A DNA stretch of 42,746 bases, taken from assembly GCA_902768715.1 (NCBI GenBank), contig CACXMH010000014.1, forward strand, positions 1 through 42,746. Reading direction: 5' to 3'. Positions within the stretch are counted from its first letter, which is position 1, and every line of letters begins with the position of its first letter. Positions 1 to 7,464 of the stretch are shown piece by piece. The notes below the pieces were generated by a model. It worked only from the letters and a program-made list of their open reading frames with translations, was not told the DNA's origin and ran no database searches. Position numbers and translations under genes: made by a program. Source of the DNA: Fibrobacter succinogenes. GTDB lineage: Bacteria; Fibrobacterota; Fibrobacteria; Fibrobacterales; Fibrobacteraceae.

Positions 1-130
1 GGTTCAAGAAGACAATGTCGTTCAGCCCCTTGTGGTAAGCCGTAAGGGCGATAACCGTAGCGGCAAGGAGCACAAAAATCAGGATGTTCATCCTGAACAG
101 GGCGTATATCTTTTCCATCAACCAAGACAT
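1..130 (-). CDS. N-terminal fragment of an unidentified membrane protein (cut by window edge)
   Basis: Reading the minus strand from an ATG at 130 gives 43 codons that run off the left edge. The visible part begins MSWLMEKIYALFR and is followed by a hydrophobic stretch (about residues 14-30) typical of a first membrane-spanning segment or an uncleaved signal anchor. It lies 60 bp downstream of the esterase gene on the same strand, so the two may be co-transcribed. An in-frame ATG at 118 is an alternative start. Too little is present to name a family. Confidence 0.5.
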   Translation of the reverse strand, partial: MSWLMEKIYALFRMNILIFVLLAATVIALTAYHKGLNDIVFLN

Positions 131-190
131 CTAAAAGATTCCGTTAAACTTGCTTCCAAAATAATACAAAACTATTGCGAAAACAAGAGT

Positions 191-1270
191 TTACCTGCTC
201 AAAAAACCTCCCAAACGGCCAACCGTGAAACGGAGGGTCTGTGCAAGCTCTTCTTGGGAGTGAAGGGAGGGGTGACCGTGGAGCGCGGTGTTCTCCGTCT
301 GGACCAACTTGTACTCCAGGTCCTTGAAGCCTTTCGCCTGCTGGTCTTCAAAAACCTGTTGCACCGCAGGGGTCATGGCGTCGTTAGGCCAGGTCTTGGT
401 AGATACCAGCAGGAACTTCACACCGGGGTGCAGCTTGCGGAGCTTGGCGAGCAGGGCGTCGTAGGTCGCCTTGAAGGCGGCAGGGTCCGCGTAGGGAGGA
501 TTGCCCTGAAAATCGTTGATGCCCACAAAAATCACGATGACCTGGGGGTGGAAGGTCTCGAAATTCCAGAGTTCGGATTCCCCCTGTTCCGCCGCCCCGA
601 AAACAGTGTAGTCGTAGAGCCTGCTCAAAGGCCAGTCGGGCACAATCCCGTCGTAGTTGCGGACAAGGCCGCGGCCGCTCACGGCGTTAATCTGAAAGTC
701 CGCCTTGTATCCGTCGGCCAGCAAGAACGCGTAGCTCTTGGAGGCGTTGGTCTTTTCGAAAACGGAGCCGTCTTCGGGGCCGTTCGCCTCGTTGCCGTAA
801 CCTACACTGTAGGAATCCCCGATAAATTCGATGCGGCGGTTAGAGGCCTTGGGCTTCGGTCCGAACTTACCTCCCTTGCCGAGGTCGATACCGTAGAGGT
901 TAATCTTTCCCGGATTGGACTCGCTTACCTTGATCAGGCGGAACTGGTGGACGCCTTCGCCCTGGACTTTTACCTTGTGGGTCTCGCGAGCGTCGATGAC
1001 GAAATACTCGGCGATCTTGCCGTCGATATCCAGACGGTAGCGGGCCTCCCCTTCCAGGTCAAAGGAAAGTTCCTTCGTGGTAGCGGCAAACTGGACCATG
1101 ACTCCGGGAGCGCTTGCGGTAAGGGCCTGGGACGAAACTTGCCAGCGGCCCGTCAAGAGAACGTTTTCCAACAGGGGATGATTCATAGGACCTCCGAAAG
1201 AGAAGGTGAAAAAGCCGAACGCCAAAAGCAAGAGGGCGGCAAAGGAGATGTGCGTTTTTTCCGTGTTCAT
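191..1270 (-). CDS. Secreted SGNH/GDSL esterase, carbohydrate esterase family 2-like (acetyl-xylan esterase type)
   Basis: The 359-residue protein starts with a signal peptide (hydrophobic core about residues 9-26). A beta-rich domain follows (about 35-140), then an SGNH hydrolase domain from about 145. The nucleophile motif reads EFIGDSYSVGYG, the oxyanion-hole Asn lies in GINDFQG, and the catalytic His in HGHPSLHS near the C-terminus. A jelly-roll followed by SGNH is the layout of CE2 enzymes, which remove acetyl groups from xylan and other plant polysaccharides. The protein is probably exported to the periplasm or cell surface. The fold is secure; the exact substrate is inferred from family resemblance and could be another acetylated glycan. 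Confidence 0.8.
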   Translation of the reverse strand: MNTEKTHISFAALLLLAFGFFTFSFGGPMNHPLLENVLLTGRWQVSSQALTASAPGVMVQFAATTKELSFDLEGEARYRLDIDGKIAEYFVIDARETHKVKVQGEGVHQFRLIKVSESNPGKINLYGIDLGKGGKFGPKPKASNRRIEFIGDSYSVGYGNEANGPEDGSVFEKTNASKSYAFLLADGYKADFQINAVSGRGLVRNYDGIVPDWPLSRLYDYTVFGAAEQGESELWNFETFHPQVIVIFVGINDFQGNPPYADPAAFKATYDALLAKLRKLHPGVKFLLVSTKTWPNDAMTPAVQQVFEDQQAKGFKDLEYKLVQTENTALHGHPSLHSQEELAQTLRFTVGRLGGFLSR

Positions 1271-1312
1271 TTGTGCTGAAGAATATATAAAATGAGGGAC
1301 AGGAGGGAAGGT

Positions 1313-1350
1313 GTGAGGTGTGAGGTGTGAGGTGTGAGGTGTGAGGTGCG
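1313..1350. repeat. Short tandem repeat, unit TGTGAGG
   Basis: About five head-to-tail copies of the 7-bp unit TGTGAGG, the last ending in GCGAG, lie just upstream of the esterase gene. A degenerate relative (CTCACCTCAAAG) recurs at about 1480-1490. It has no spacers and is not a CRISPR. It could vary in copy number by slippage. Confidence 0.75.
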
Positions 1351-1362
1351 AGAAATAAATTC

Positions 1363-1460
1363 GTCATCCTCACGCAGGTGAGGATCCGCTTACTGCAATC
1401 TAGCAGATCCTCGTGATTCTATCGCCACTACGTGGCTCCAGAATGACAGCGAGGATGACA
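1363..1460. repeat. Dispersed composite hairpin repeat, copy 1
   Basis: The element opens with GTCATCCTC and closes with GAGGATGAC, so its ends form an inverted repeat. The first hairpin is TCCTCA, loop CGCAGG, TGAGGA (1367-1384), followed by ATCCGCT. A second copy lies at about 4551-4640, and the first hairpin also occurs at 34831-34848. Stem bases differ between copies in a compensatory way. The other intergenic sequence from 1461 to 1634 holds CCTA-rich degenerate repeats and no gene. Confidence 0.7.
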
Positions 1461-1525
1461 ACGTTTAAGACCCGAACCTCTCACCTCAAAGCGAAGCGTC
1501 CTCAAACCTCTTGTCTCCCGCGGCC

Positions 1526-1600
1526 CTAATACCTACAACCTACTACCTAACCCCTAGCCCCTAGATCCTAGCCCCTAACACCTATGCTCCAAATCCTATA
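1526..1600. repeat. CCTA-rich degenerate intergenic repeat, copy 1
   Basis: The segment consists of loosely repeated units such as ACCTACAACCTACTACC and CCCCTAGATCCTAGCCCC. Very similar tracts occur at 12945-13003 and 37610-37670. No coding frame or stable hairpin is evident. Confidence 0.65.
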
Positions 1601-1634
1601 ACTAAAATCTATCATTTTAATGAAAATTATGTAT

Positions 1635-1663
1635 TTGACTTTATGAATTTGCAAAGGTATATT
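1635..1663 (+). promoter_or_regulatory. Sigma-70-type promoter for the small secreted protein gene
   Basis: A -35 box TTGACT (1635-1640) and a -10 box TATATT (1658-1663) are separated by exactly 17 bp in AT-rich DNA. The expected transcription start is near 1670, about 43 bp before the ATG at 1713. This is one of the clearest promoters in the window. Confidence 0.65.
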
Positions 1664-1712
1664 AGGGGCATAAAAAACAAACTATTCAAAAAAGAACAAG
1701 GAGTTCAAAAAA

Positions 1713-1994
1713 ATGAAAAAGCTTTTGGTTATCTTCGCACTGGTCGCCGCAACATTCGCTTCTGCCGAAAATACGCGGGCAATCCCCAATCAATCGATCA
1801 ATGTGACGAGAAACTGCAAGGCCCTCGTGGAACAGGCATGGGTATTTGGCGCCGCCGTTCCTGCACGCTGCCAGGCCTTCAATCTAGACCAATCTAACAA
1901 GGCCCAGCCCACCGTCAAGCAGACGGCCTCACGAAACAGCGTCGCTATAAAAGTGTCGAAGCACCGCTCCTCTATCGCCGCCAAACAAGGCTAG
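1713..1994 (+). CDS. Small secreted protein of unknown function
   Basis: This 93-residue protein has a clear signal peptide (MKKLLVIFALVAATFASA) with probable cleavage after residue 18. The mature part of about 75 residues is basic, contains two cysteines (in NCKAL and ARCQAF) that could form a disulfide, and has a Lys/Ser/Arg-rich tail. The start is supported by an AGGAG ribosome site about 9 bp upstream and by the promoter at 1635-1663. It is followed at 37 bp by the cytochrome c gene on the same strand, so the pair may be co-transcribed. I recognise no family. Confidence 0.6.
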   Translation: MKKLLVIFALVAATFASAENTRAIPNQSINVTRNCKALVEQAWVFGAAVPARCQAFNLDQSNKAQPTVKQTASRNSVAIKVSKHRSSIAAKQG

Positions 1995-2030
1995 GCGTAA
2001 ATCCTACCCCCTAATTACTATATTCTCCCC

Positions 2031-2477
2031 ATGCGCCGTTCGTTTAGAACCCTGGGAATCGCCCTCTGTCTTGCAGGCTACGGCCTGGTTTTTGGAGACC
2101 CGGCACCTGCAGGAGACGCGCCTGAGCCAGGCTCTCCCGGAGACACCCTCACCAGAGAAGACAAGCGCATGGCCTACTTGGTCTATAAGCTCCTGGACAA
2201 AGACGGAAAAATCAAGGGCGCAAACCTGAAAAGGGGAGAGAAACTTTTTTACCAGAACTGTAGGGGCTGCCACAACTTAGACGGCAGGCGAGTCAATTTC
2301 ACGCCGATGGAGGCAAAGCCCACCTACCTGGGGCAAAGAGCCCGGGAAGACATGCCCACGTTCTGGTACCAGATGAATTTCGGCGACGAGACCCGCGAGG
2401 GCATGGAACCGTTTTACGACGAACTCACGCTGGACGAAATGGTAGATATCGCGGGCTACGCCCAGACACTGCCCTAA
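2031..2477 (+). CDS. Mono-haem c-type cytochrome, exported
   Basis: The 148-residue protein has an N-terminal signal peptide (about 1-22) and an acidic, Pro-rich linker. A single haem-binding motif, CRGCH, covers residues 77-81 in the context GEKLFYQNCRGCHNLDG. The Met in GMEPFYDEL is a plausible distal axial ligand, and the C-terminal helix (DEMVDIAGYAQTLP) matches small class I cytochromes c. It would carry electrons in the periplasm and needs a cytochrome c maturation system, which is not in this window. No oxidase or reductase gene adjoins it, so its partner is unknown. Confidence 0.85.
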   Translation: MRRSFRTLGIALCLAGYGLVFGDPAPAGDAPEPGSPGDTLTREDKRMAYLVYKLLDKDGKIKGANLKRGEKLFYQNCRGCHNLDGRRVNFTPMEAKPTYLGQRAREDMPTFWYQMNFGDETREGMEPFYDELTLDEMVDIAGYAQTLP

Positions 2478-2491
2478 AACCGCTTTCGACT

Positions 2492-2515
2492 AAATCCGAA
2501 CTAGACGGATTTTTT
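2492..2515 (+). terminator. Intrinsic terminator of the cytochrome c gene
   Basis: AAATCCG (2492-2498) pairs with CGGATTT (2506-2512) across a 7-base loop and runs into a T tract ending at 2515. The stop codon of the convergent gene (2501-2503 on -) lies in the loop, so the terminator is built into the 3' end of the opposing gene. Confidence 0.7.
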
Positions 2516-4396
2516 CTGCATGACCTTGACTTCTTGGATAAAGGAGAGAAGCAAGGGATGGTTTTCCTCGCTGCCCACTTCTTGAATTTCGGCGTTGAAA
2601 GGAGCCTTGGACAGATGCAGGGAATGCACGTAGAAGGTGATTTCCTTCATCTTGTCGCTGCGCTTGCCGGGGTCTTTCACCTGGGCGCCCAGCAGGGTTC
2701 CCGTCACCTTCGCATAGCGAAGCACCTTCACCAGGTCAAAGGTATCCAGCTTGCGGTAGAGGCTCCCGTACTTGGTGGCGTCCAGCGAAGACTGCATGGA
2801 CGATTCGTCCTGCCCTCCGCGCAGCTCGTAGTCCGGCGTGCCCGCCTCGTAGCGCGGGATACAGAAATCCTTGCGCCATTCTTCCGTAGGAGCCTTCTCT
2901 GCGTTTTCCAAAGCGCGAGAGGCATTGGGGCAAAAACCGTAACTTTCCAGAATGGTGAATACGCCTTCTTCCCGCTCCGGCTTGATCAAAAAGCCATAAC
3001 CCGGAATGAACTCTTCCACGTTTTCCATGAACTGCGGGAAAGCCGAAAGTTCGTTCAGCGCCTTGGCGTCGTCAATCTTCAGCAGGCGCACCGTACGGAC
3101 CCGGGCCCCGTAAAAAGAACCGTTCCATTCGTCCAGAGCCGAAGACACGTTGTCGGGAGTCTTGACGCCGTTCCTAAAATGTTCAATTTCCGATTCCGGA
3201 AAACCGCTGCGGAGCCCCGAAAGGTAAGTCTCCTTGTCCAGGCTGAAACAGAGGAAGGTCTCGTCGTTCTTGGAAACCGCGAGGGTCGAAAGCACGAACA
3301 GGATTCTCGGTGACGTGCCTACGGAGGCCACAATGTCAAAGTTCGGGAGCACTGAAACGGACGCCTCGGGCATGGGCATCACCGAAGTCTCCAGCCATTC
3401 CAGGCCGCTTGCATTCAACGCCACCTGCTCCACCTTGTGCACGCCCTTCTGCCCGGAGAGGGTAAAGTCCACAAGGCCCAAAAGCCACGCTTCCCGCAGG
3501 GGGCGGGGCAGGTTTTCCCAGCCCAGGTGACGGCTCTTGTCCAGAATGCGGAAGGTGGGGTCCAGCACCCAGAAAATCTGGGCGGCGTCCTGGACAGAGG
3601 TAACCGTGGAGAGGTTCTTGAAAAGGCTCTTGCAGAGCATGCGGTCTTTCTGGAAACGGACGCACAACCACCAGGAGAGAATGTCCTGGTGCAGGCGGAA
3701 ACTGTTCTTCTTCAAAAAGTCCAGGGCCTTTTCCGAGGGGTAAAGGTTCGTGCCCACCAGGGAAAGCCAGCGGTTCTGGGTCAAGAAACTGAAAATCAGG
3801 GTCAGTTCCGATTCGGCGGCGCTGGACCACAGCTTGGAAGCCGACGTAAAGGAATCCAGGCAGAGCTGCCGGCTGCGGCGGTGCAGGGTCCCGTTGCCGT
3901 TCACCTTCAGTTCGCCCCGCTGGGCAAGCCCCAGCACCTTGCAAACGTGCCAGTCCAGAAGGACGCTGTAACCCACGTGTGTGCCCTTGGAAGGGTCCAC
4001 CGGTTCGGGAATGTAACGGATGTTCTCCTCGAAATTCCGAAAACCGTAATACACAACGGCGGTAGGCGTCGAAGAACGCCACACCAAAAACTGCTGGCAA
4101 AGGGAAATCAAGAACTTCTGGAGCTCGGCGCTCTTGGCCGCAGGCACAGAAAGACGCAGTTCGTTGTAAGAAAGCCCACGGTTCCCGCTCAGATAAATCA
4201 GGTCCAGACAATGCCGCTGCCAGCTCTCCAATTTTTGACGGATAGACTGCATGCGTTCTTCGCTGGAATAAAAGGACACCACCTCCGACTGAATCAAGGC
4301 GTTGTTCAGCAGGCCCTTCTTGCCGTATGCCGTAGCGTGGACCTCACGCAGCATGGGCTTGGACATTCCATCGAAAAATACAGACAAATCCATCAT
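2501..4396 (-). CDS. Helicase_C_3 (XPB/Ssl2-like helicase-associated) domain protein
   Basis: This is a long soluble protein of about 630 residues. The stretch around VLPNFDIVASVGTSP and the following 90 residues, up to ALDEWNGSFYGARVR, resembles the Helicase_C_3 domain found in bacterial helicase-associated proteins. No Walker A motif is visible, so it is not itself a helicase. The N-terminal part is alpha-helical and may hold winged helices. The start is placed at ATG 4396 because an AGGGG ribosome site lies about 8 bp upstream; a TTG at 4432 would add 12 residues. It lies convergent to the cytochrome gene. A DNA-repair or nucleic-acid-binding role is inferred only. Confidence 0.6.
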   Translation of the reverse strand: MMDLSVFFDGMSKPMLREVHATAYGKKGLLNNALIQSEVVSFYSSEERMQSIRQKLESWQRHCLDLIYLSGNRGLSYNELRLSVPAAKSAELQKFLISLCQQFLVWRSSTPTAVVYYGFRNFEENIRYIPEPVDPSKGTHVGYSVLLDWHVCKVLGLAQRGELKVNGNGTLHRRSRQLCLDSFTSASKLWSSAAESELTLIFSFLTQNRWLSLVGTNLYPSEKALDFLKKNSFRLHQDILSWWLCVRFQKDRMLCKSLFKNLSTVTSVQDAAQIFWVLDPTFRILDKSRHLGWENLPRPLREAWLLGLVDFTLSGQKGVHKVEQVALNASGLEWLETSVMPMPEASVSVLPNFDIVASVGTSPRILFVLSTLAVSKNDETFLCFSLDKETYLSGLRSGFPESEIEHFRNGVKTPDNVSSALDEWNGSFYGARVRTVRLLKIDDAKALNELSAFPQFMENVEEFIPGYGFLIKPEREEGVFTILESYGFCPNASRALENAEKAPTEEWRKDFCIPRYEAGTPDYELRGGQDESSMQSSLDATKYGSLYRKLDTFDLVKVLRYAKVTGTLLGAQVKDPGKRSDKMKEITFYVHSLHLSKAPFNAEIQEVGSEENHPLLLSFIQEVKVMQKKSV

Positions 4397-4432
4397 AGCG
4401 CATCCCCTGAAATAGGGACGCAAATTTAGCAA

Positions 4433-4733
4433 AAAAAGTGCCTGCCGTCAAAGGGCGTTCCCCGTCCACAGGCCGGGTCGGGTGCTGCTCGCCGAGCACG
4501 CTCGGCTCATCGAGCCGGCCAACGCTTCATCCCCGCAAAGGCAGGAACCTCGTCATGTTCGCGCAGGCGAACATCCGCTGGAGGAAAACAAGCGGATCCT
4601 CGCCGGAGCCTGCCCTGAGCCTGTCGAACGGGCGAGGATGACGAATGTGCGGCGGGGATCTCCCAGCGTTGGCCGTCTCGCCACCGCAATGGCGGTGCGA
4701 CGCCCCCTAACGCAGAAGACAGAATTCAAAAAC
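4433..4733. repeat. Intergenic region with composite hairpin repeat copy 2 and other palindromes
   Basis: No gene is apparent. Two adjoining hairpins, GCCGAGC/GCTCGGC (4488-4503) and GGCTC/GAGCC, come first. Next is the dispersed composite repeat: TGTTCG, loop CGCAGG, CGAACA (4556-4573), then ATCCGCT paired with AGCGGAT, then CCTCGCC paired with GGCGAGG ending near 4640. The inner part carries the sequence CCTGAGCCTGTCGAACG, a motif seen dispersed in many bacterial genomes. Confidence 0.65.
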
Positions 4734-7457
4734 TTACAGAAGCGTGTCCAATTCTTCAGGACTGGTGGCTACCTGCTGTTTGTTGTTCCAGATGCGCATG
4801 AAGGTCTTGCCGTAGGCCTCGTTCACCACGCGGTTGTCGAGAATCAGGATTTTTCCGGAGTCCGATTCCGTGCGGATAAGGCGGCCAAGCCCCTGGCGCA
4901 GTTCCATGTAGGCCTCGGGCACAAAGTAGCTCTTGAAGGTGTTCTCGCCCCGGGATTTCATGTCAGCGGAAATGCCCGCCACCAGCGGGTCCGAGGGGTT
5001 GGGGAACGGAAGCTTGGTGATGACCAAAAGTTTCAGCGCATCGCCGGGGAAATCCACACCCTCCCAAAGGGTCTGGCAACCCAGCAGGCAAGCTCCGCGG
5101 GACTTGCGGAACATGGACACCAATCCATCCAGAGAACCATCTACGTGCTGGCACAGCAAAAGCTTGTTCCTGGCGGCAAAGGCAGGAGCCAGCGCCGCCT
5201 GGGCCTTTAGCATGGTGGAAACGCTGGTGAACAGCACCAGGGCATTTTCGTCGGTCTTGGGCAAGACCTGCAAAAGGGTTTCGTTCAGGGCTTCGCCGAA
5301 TTCCGCCGTAGAGGGCTTGGGTAGGTATTTCGTCACGATGACGGAGGTGCGGGAGTTGCGGGCCTGTTCGTCGGGGAACACCTTGAGGAAGGGCCGCTTG
5401 CCCGGGCCGTCGCTGGACATGCCCATTTTCTGGACAAAGTAAGAAAGGTCGCCCTGCACCGCCAAGGTAGCGGAAGTGAACAGCGCAGACTTTATCCAGG
5501 GGTAGAATTTTTCCTTCCAGGTGTCGCCGGAATGGAGCGGGTAGGCGTGCATCTTGAGGGTGTGGGGGTTGAAAGGTTCTTCCAGGTAGAACACCCAATC
5601 ATTTCGACCCGCCTTGGTCAAGAATTCAAAATCCGTCATGAAGCGGGACAGTTCTTCCATGGCGCCGCGGGCGTCCTTCACCAGGCCCTTGGTCGCAGGC
5701 ACTGCCGAAAGGGCGTCGAACAGCTTGTCGGCCTGGGATGCGGCCACCAGGAACTGGTCCACAAAGGGTTTGGGGTCGGCGTCGTATTCGGCGAGAATCC
5801 CGTTTCGGTAGATAAGTCCGGTCTTGTCCGTTTTCAGCTTGCCTATACGCTTGCCGATTTTCATGAAGAAACGGTGCAGGCATTTTTCCGTCTCGTTCAG
5901 GGCGCCAATCAGTTCTTCGCAGGCGGCAAGGAGGGCCGTCTCCTCGGCAGGAATTCGGTTCTCGATTTCGGCTACGAGCCCATCTTTGTTGAGCCTGGAA
6001 GGCACCAGAGTCTTGACGGTGTTCCTGAAACCAAAGAAGGAGACCAGCCTGCCCTGGGCCTGGTTGCTCACTTCGGGGAGGCGGTGAGCTTCGTCAAAGA
6101 CGATATGTTCGTAGGCGGGTAGCAGCGCAAAATCCAGCTTCAGGTCCGCCATGAACAGGGCATGGTTCACCAACAGCATATTGGATGCTGCCGCGCGACG
6201 CTTGGCCACCATGGCGGGGCAATGGGAATAATGGGGGCACTTTTCGCCTTCGCAGGTAGCGGCACTGCTCGAAAGCTTGGACCAGAGCACACGATTGCGG
6301 TTGTGGTTAAAGGAGGTGCACTCGTTGATGTCGCCGGTAGTGGTCGTCTCTACCCAGGGGAGCAGCGACATAAAGGAATCCCGCTCGTCGCTCTGCAAAA
6401 GACCGGCGGAACATTCCAGCATCTGCTCGAACTTGCGCAGGCAAAGGTAGTTGTCCCGGCCTTTCAGCATGGAGACCTTCAGTCGGCCATCGAACAGCGG
6501 TTCGATCTGCGGGATGTCGTGATTCCAGAGCTGCTCCTGCAGGGCACGGGTAGCTGTGCTGATGACCACACGTTCGCCGGCCACCGCCTTGTTGGCGGCG
6601 GCCACCAGGTAGGCCATGGACTTTCCGGAGCCCGTAGGAGCTTCTATGACGCAGAGGCCACCCTTGTACATGTTGCGTTCTGCGATGGCGGCGTATTCCG
6701 CCTGGTTCTTGCGGTAGGTAAATTCCGGAATCTGCTTGGAAAGGAGCCCGCCCTCGTCAAAAAATTCGGAGACCCGACGGCCCTTTGCAGGAACTGCGGC
6801 ACCCGACTCAGCCGCCACTTCGGGAATCTTGTAGCCCGGCTTGGAACCTACGGCGGCACTTTCTGCACCACTCCCGAAAAGAGCCTCCCAATGACTGCCC
6901 GAACTCACTCGCACAAGAGCGTCCATGAGCCAACTGTCCATAGACGAAATCTTTTCGAAAGCCTTTACGAACAGGTTTCCGCAGGCCTCTGCATCGGGGA
7001 GTGCCCTGTGGGCGCGGCTCTGCTCAATCCCGAGGGCCTGCACCAGCGTATCCAGGCGATGGTTGGGAACGTCCTGGAACGCAATCCTCGAAAGGGTCAG
7101 GGAATCCCAAACGGGATGGTTTGCAAAGTCGATTCCCACCTTCTCGAATGCGCCTTTCAAGAATCGTGCGTCAAAGGAGGCGTTGTGAGCCACGATGGGA
7201 CTGTCGCCGATAAAGCTCCGGATTTTTCCGGCCAAAGACGCAAAGTCCTCGGACTCGTCCAGTTCCTTCTGGGTGATTCCCGTAAGGCTCTCGATAAAAG
7301 GGCGAAGCTTTACAGTTGCCGGGCGGACCAGATAATCTACGGATTCTGTCGCCTTGCCGTTTTCGAAACGCACCAGGGCGACTTCGATGATTTCGTCCTT
7401 GTCAAATTCAAGGCCCGTAGTTTCCAAATCGATGGCAATAAAAGTAGGAATGTTCAT
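4734..7457 (-). CDS. dinG: DinG-family 5'-3' DNA helicase fused to a DnaQ-type 3'-5' exonuclease
   Basis: The 907-residue protein has two parts. Residues about 1-165 form a DEDDh exonuclease: IDLETTGL (first two acidic residues), HNASFDARF, and HRALPDA with the catalytic His and last Asp. From about 230 follows an XPD-like superfamily 2 helicase: Walker A EAPTGSGKS (about 272-280), four cysteines between about 379 and 415 (CTSF, CEGEKC, HCPAM) that would bind a 4Fe-4S cluster, a DEAH box in VFDEAH (about 452), and a C-terminal motif QGLGRLIR (about 857). This fusion is known from Gram-positive DinG proteins; members unwind R-loops or damaged DNA. It is 7 bp upstream of the next minus-strand gene's start region boundary (gap 7458-7464), so the two are probably one operon. 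Confidence 0.9.
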   Translation of the reverse strand: MNIPTFIAIDLETTGLEFDKDEIIEVALVRFENGKATESVDYLVRPATVKLRPFIESLTGITQKELDESEDFASLAGKIRSFIGDSPIVAHNASFDARFLKGAFEKVGIDFANHPVWDSLTLSRIAFQDVPNHRLDTLVQALGIEQSRAHRALPDAEACGNLFVKAFEKISSMDSWLMDALVRVSSGSHWEALFGSGAESAAVGSKPGYKIPEVAAESGAAVPAKGRRVSEFFDEGGLLSKQIPEFTYRKNQAEYAAIAERNMYKGGLCVIEAPTGSGKSMAYLVAAANKAVAGERVVISTATRALQEQLWNHDIPQIEPLFDGRLKVSMLKGRDNYLCLRKFEQMLECSAGLLQSDERDSFMSLLPWVETTTTGDINECTSFNHNRNRVLWSKLSSSAATCEGEKCPHYSHCPAMVAKRRAAASNMLLVNHALFMADLKLDFALLPAYEHIVFDEAHRLPEVSNQAQGRLVSFFGFRNTVKTLVPSRLNKDGLVAEIENRIPAEETALLAACEELIGALNETEKCLHRFFMKIGKRIGKLKTDKTGLIYRNGILAEYDADPKPFVDQFLVAASQADKLFDALSAVPATKGLVKDARGAMEELSRFMTDFEFLTKAGRNDWVFYLEEPFNPHTLKMHAYPLHSGDTWKEKFYPWIKSALFTSATLAVQGDLSYFVQKMGMSSDGPGKRPFLKVFPDEQARNSRTSVIVTKYLPKPSTAEFGEALNETLLQVLPKTDENALVLFTSVSTMLKAQAALAPAFAARNKLLLCQHVDGSLDGLVSMFRKSRGACLLGCQTLWEGVDFPGDALKLLVITKLPFPNPSDPLVAGISADMKSRGENTFKSYFVPEAYMELRQGLGRLIRTESDSGKILILDNRVVNEAYGKTFMRIWNNKQQVATSPEELDTLL

Positions 7458-7464
7458 GAGAATC

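Noticed and set aside
1313-1350. Possible CRISPR-like repeats (TGTGAGG)
   Set aside because: Units are 7 bp and directly adjacent, without spacers.
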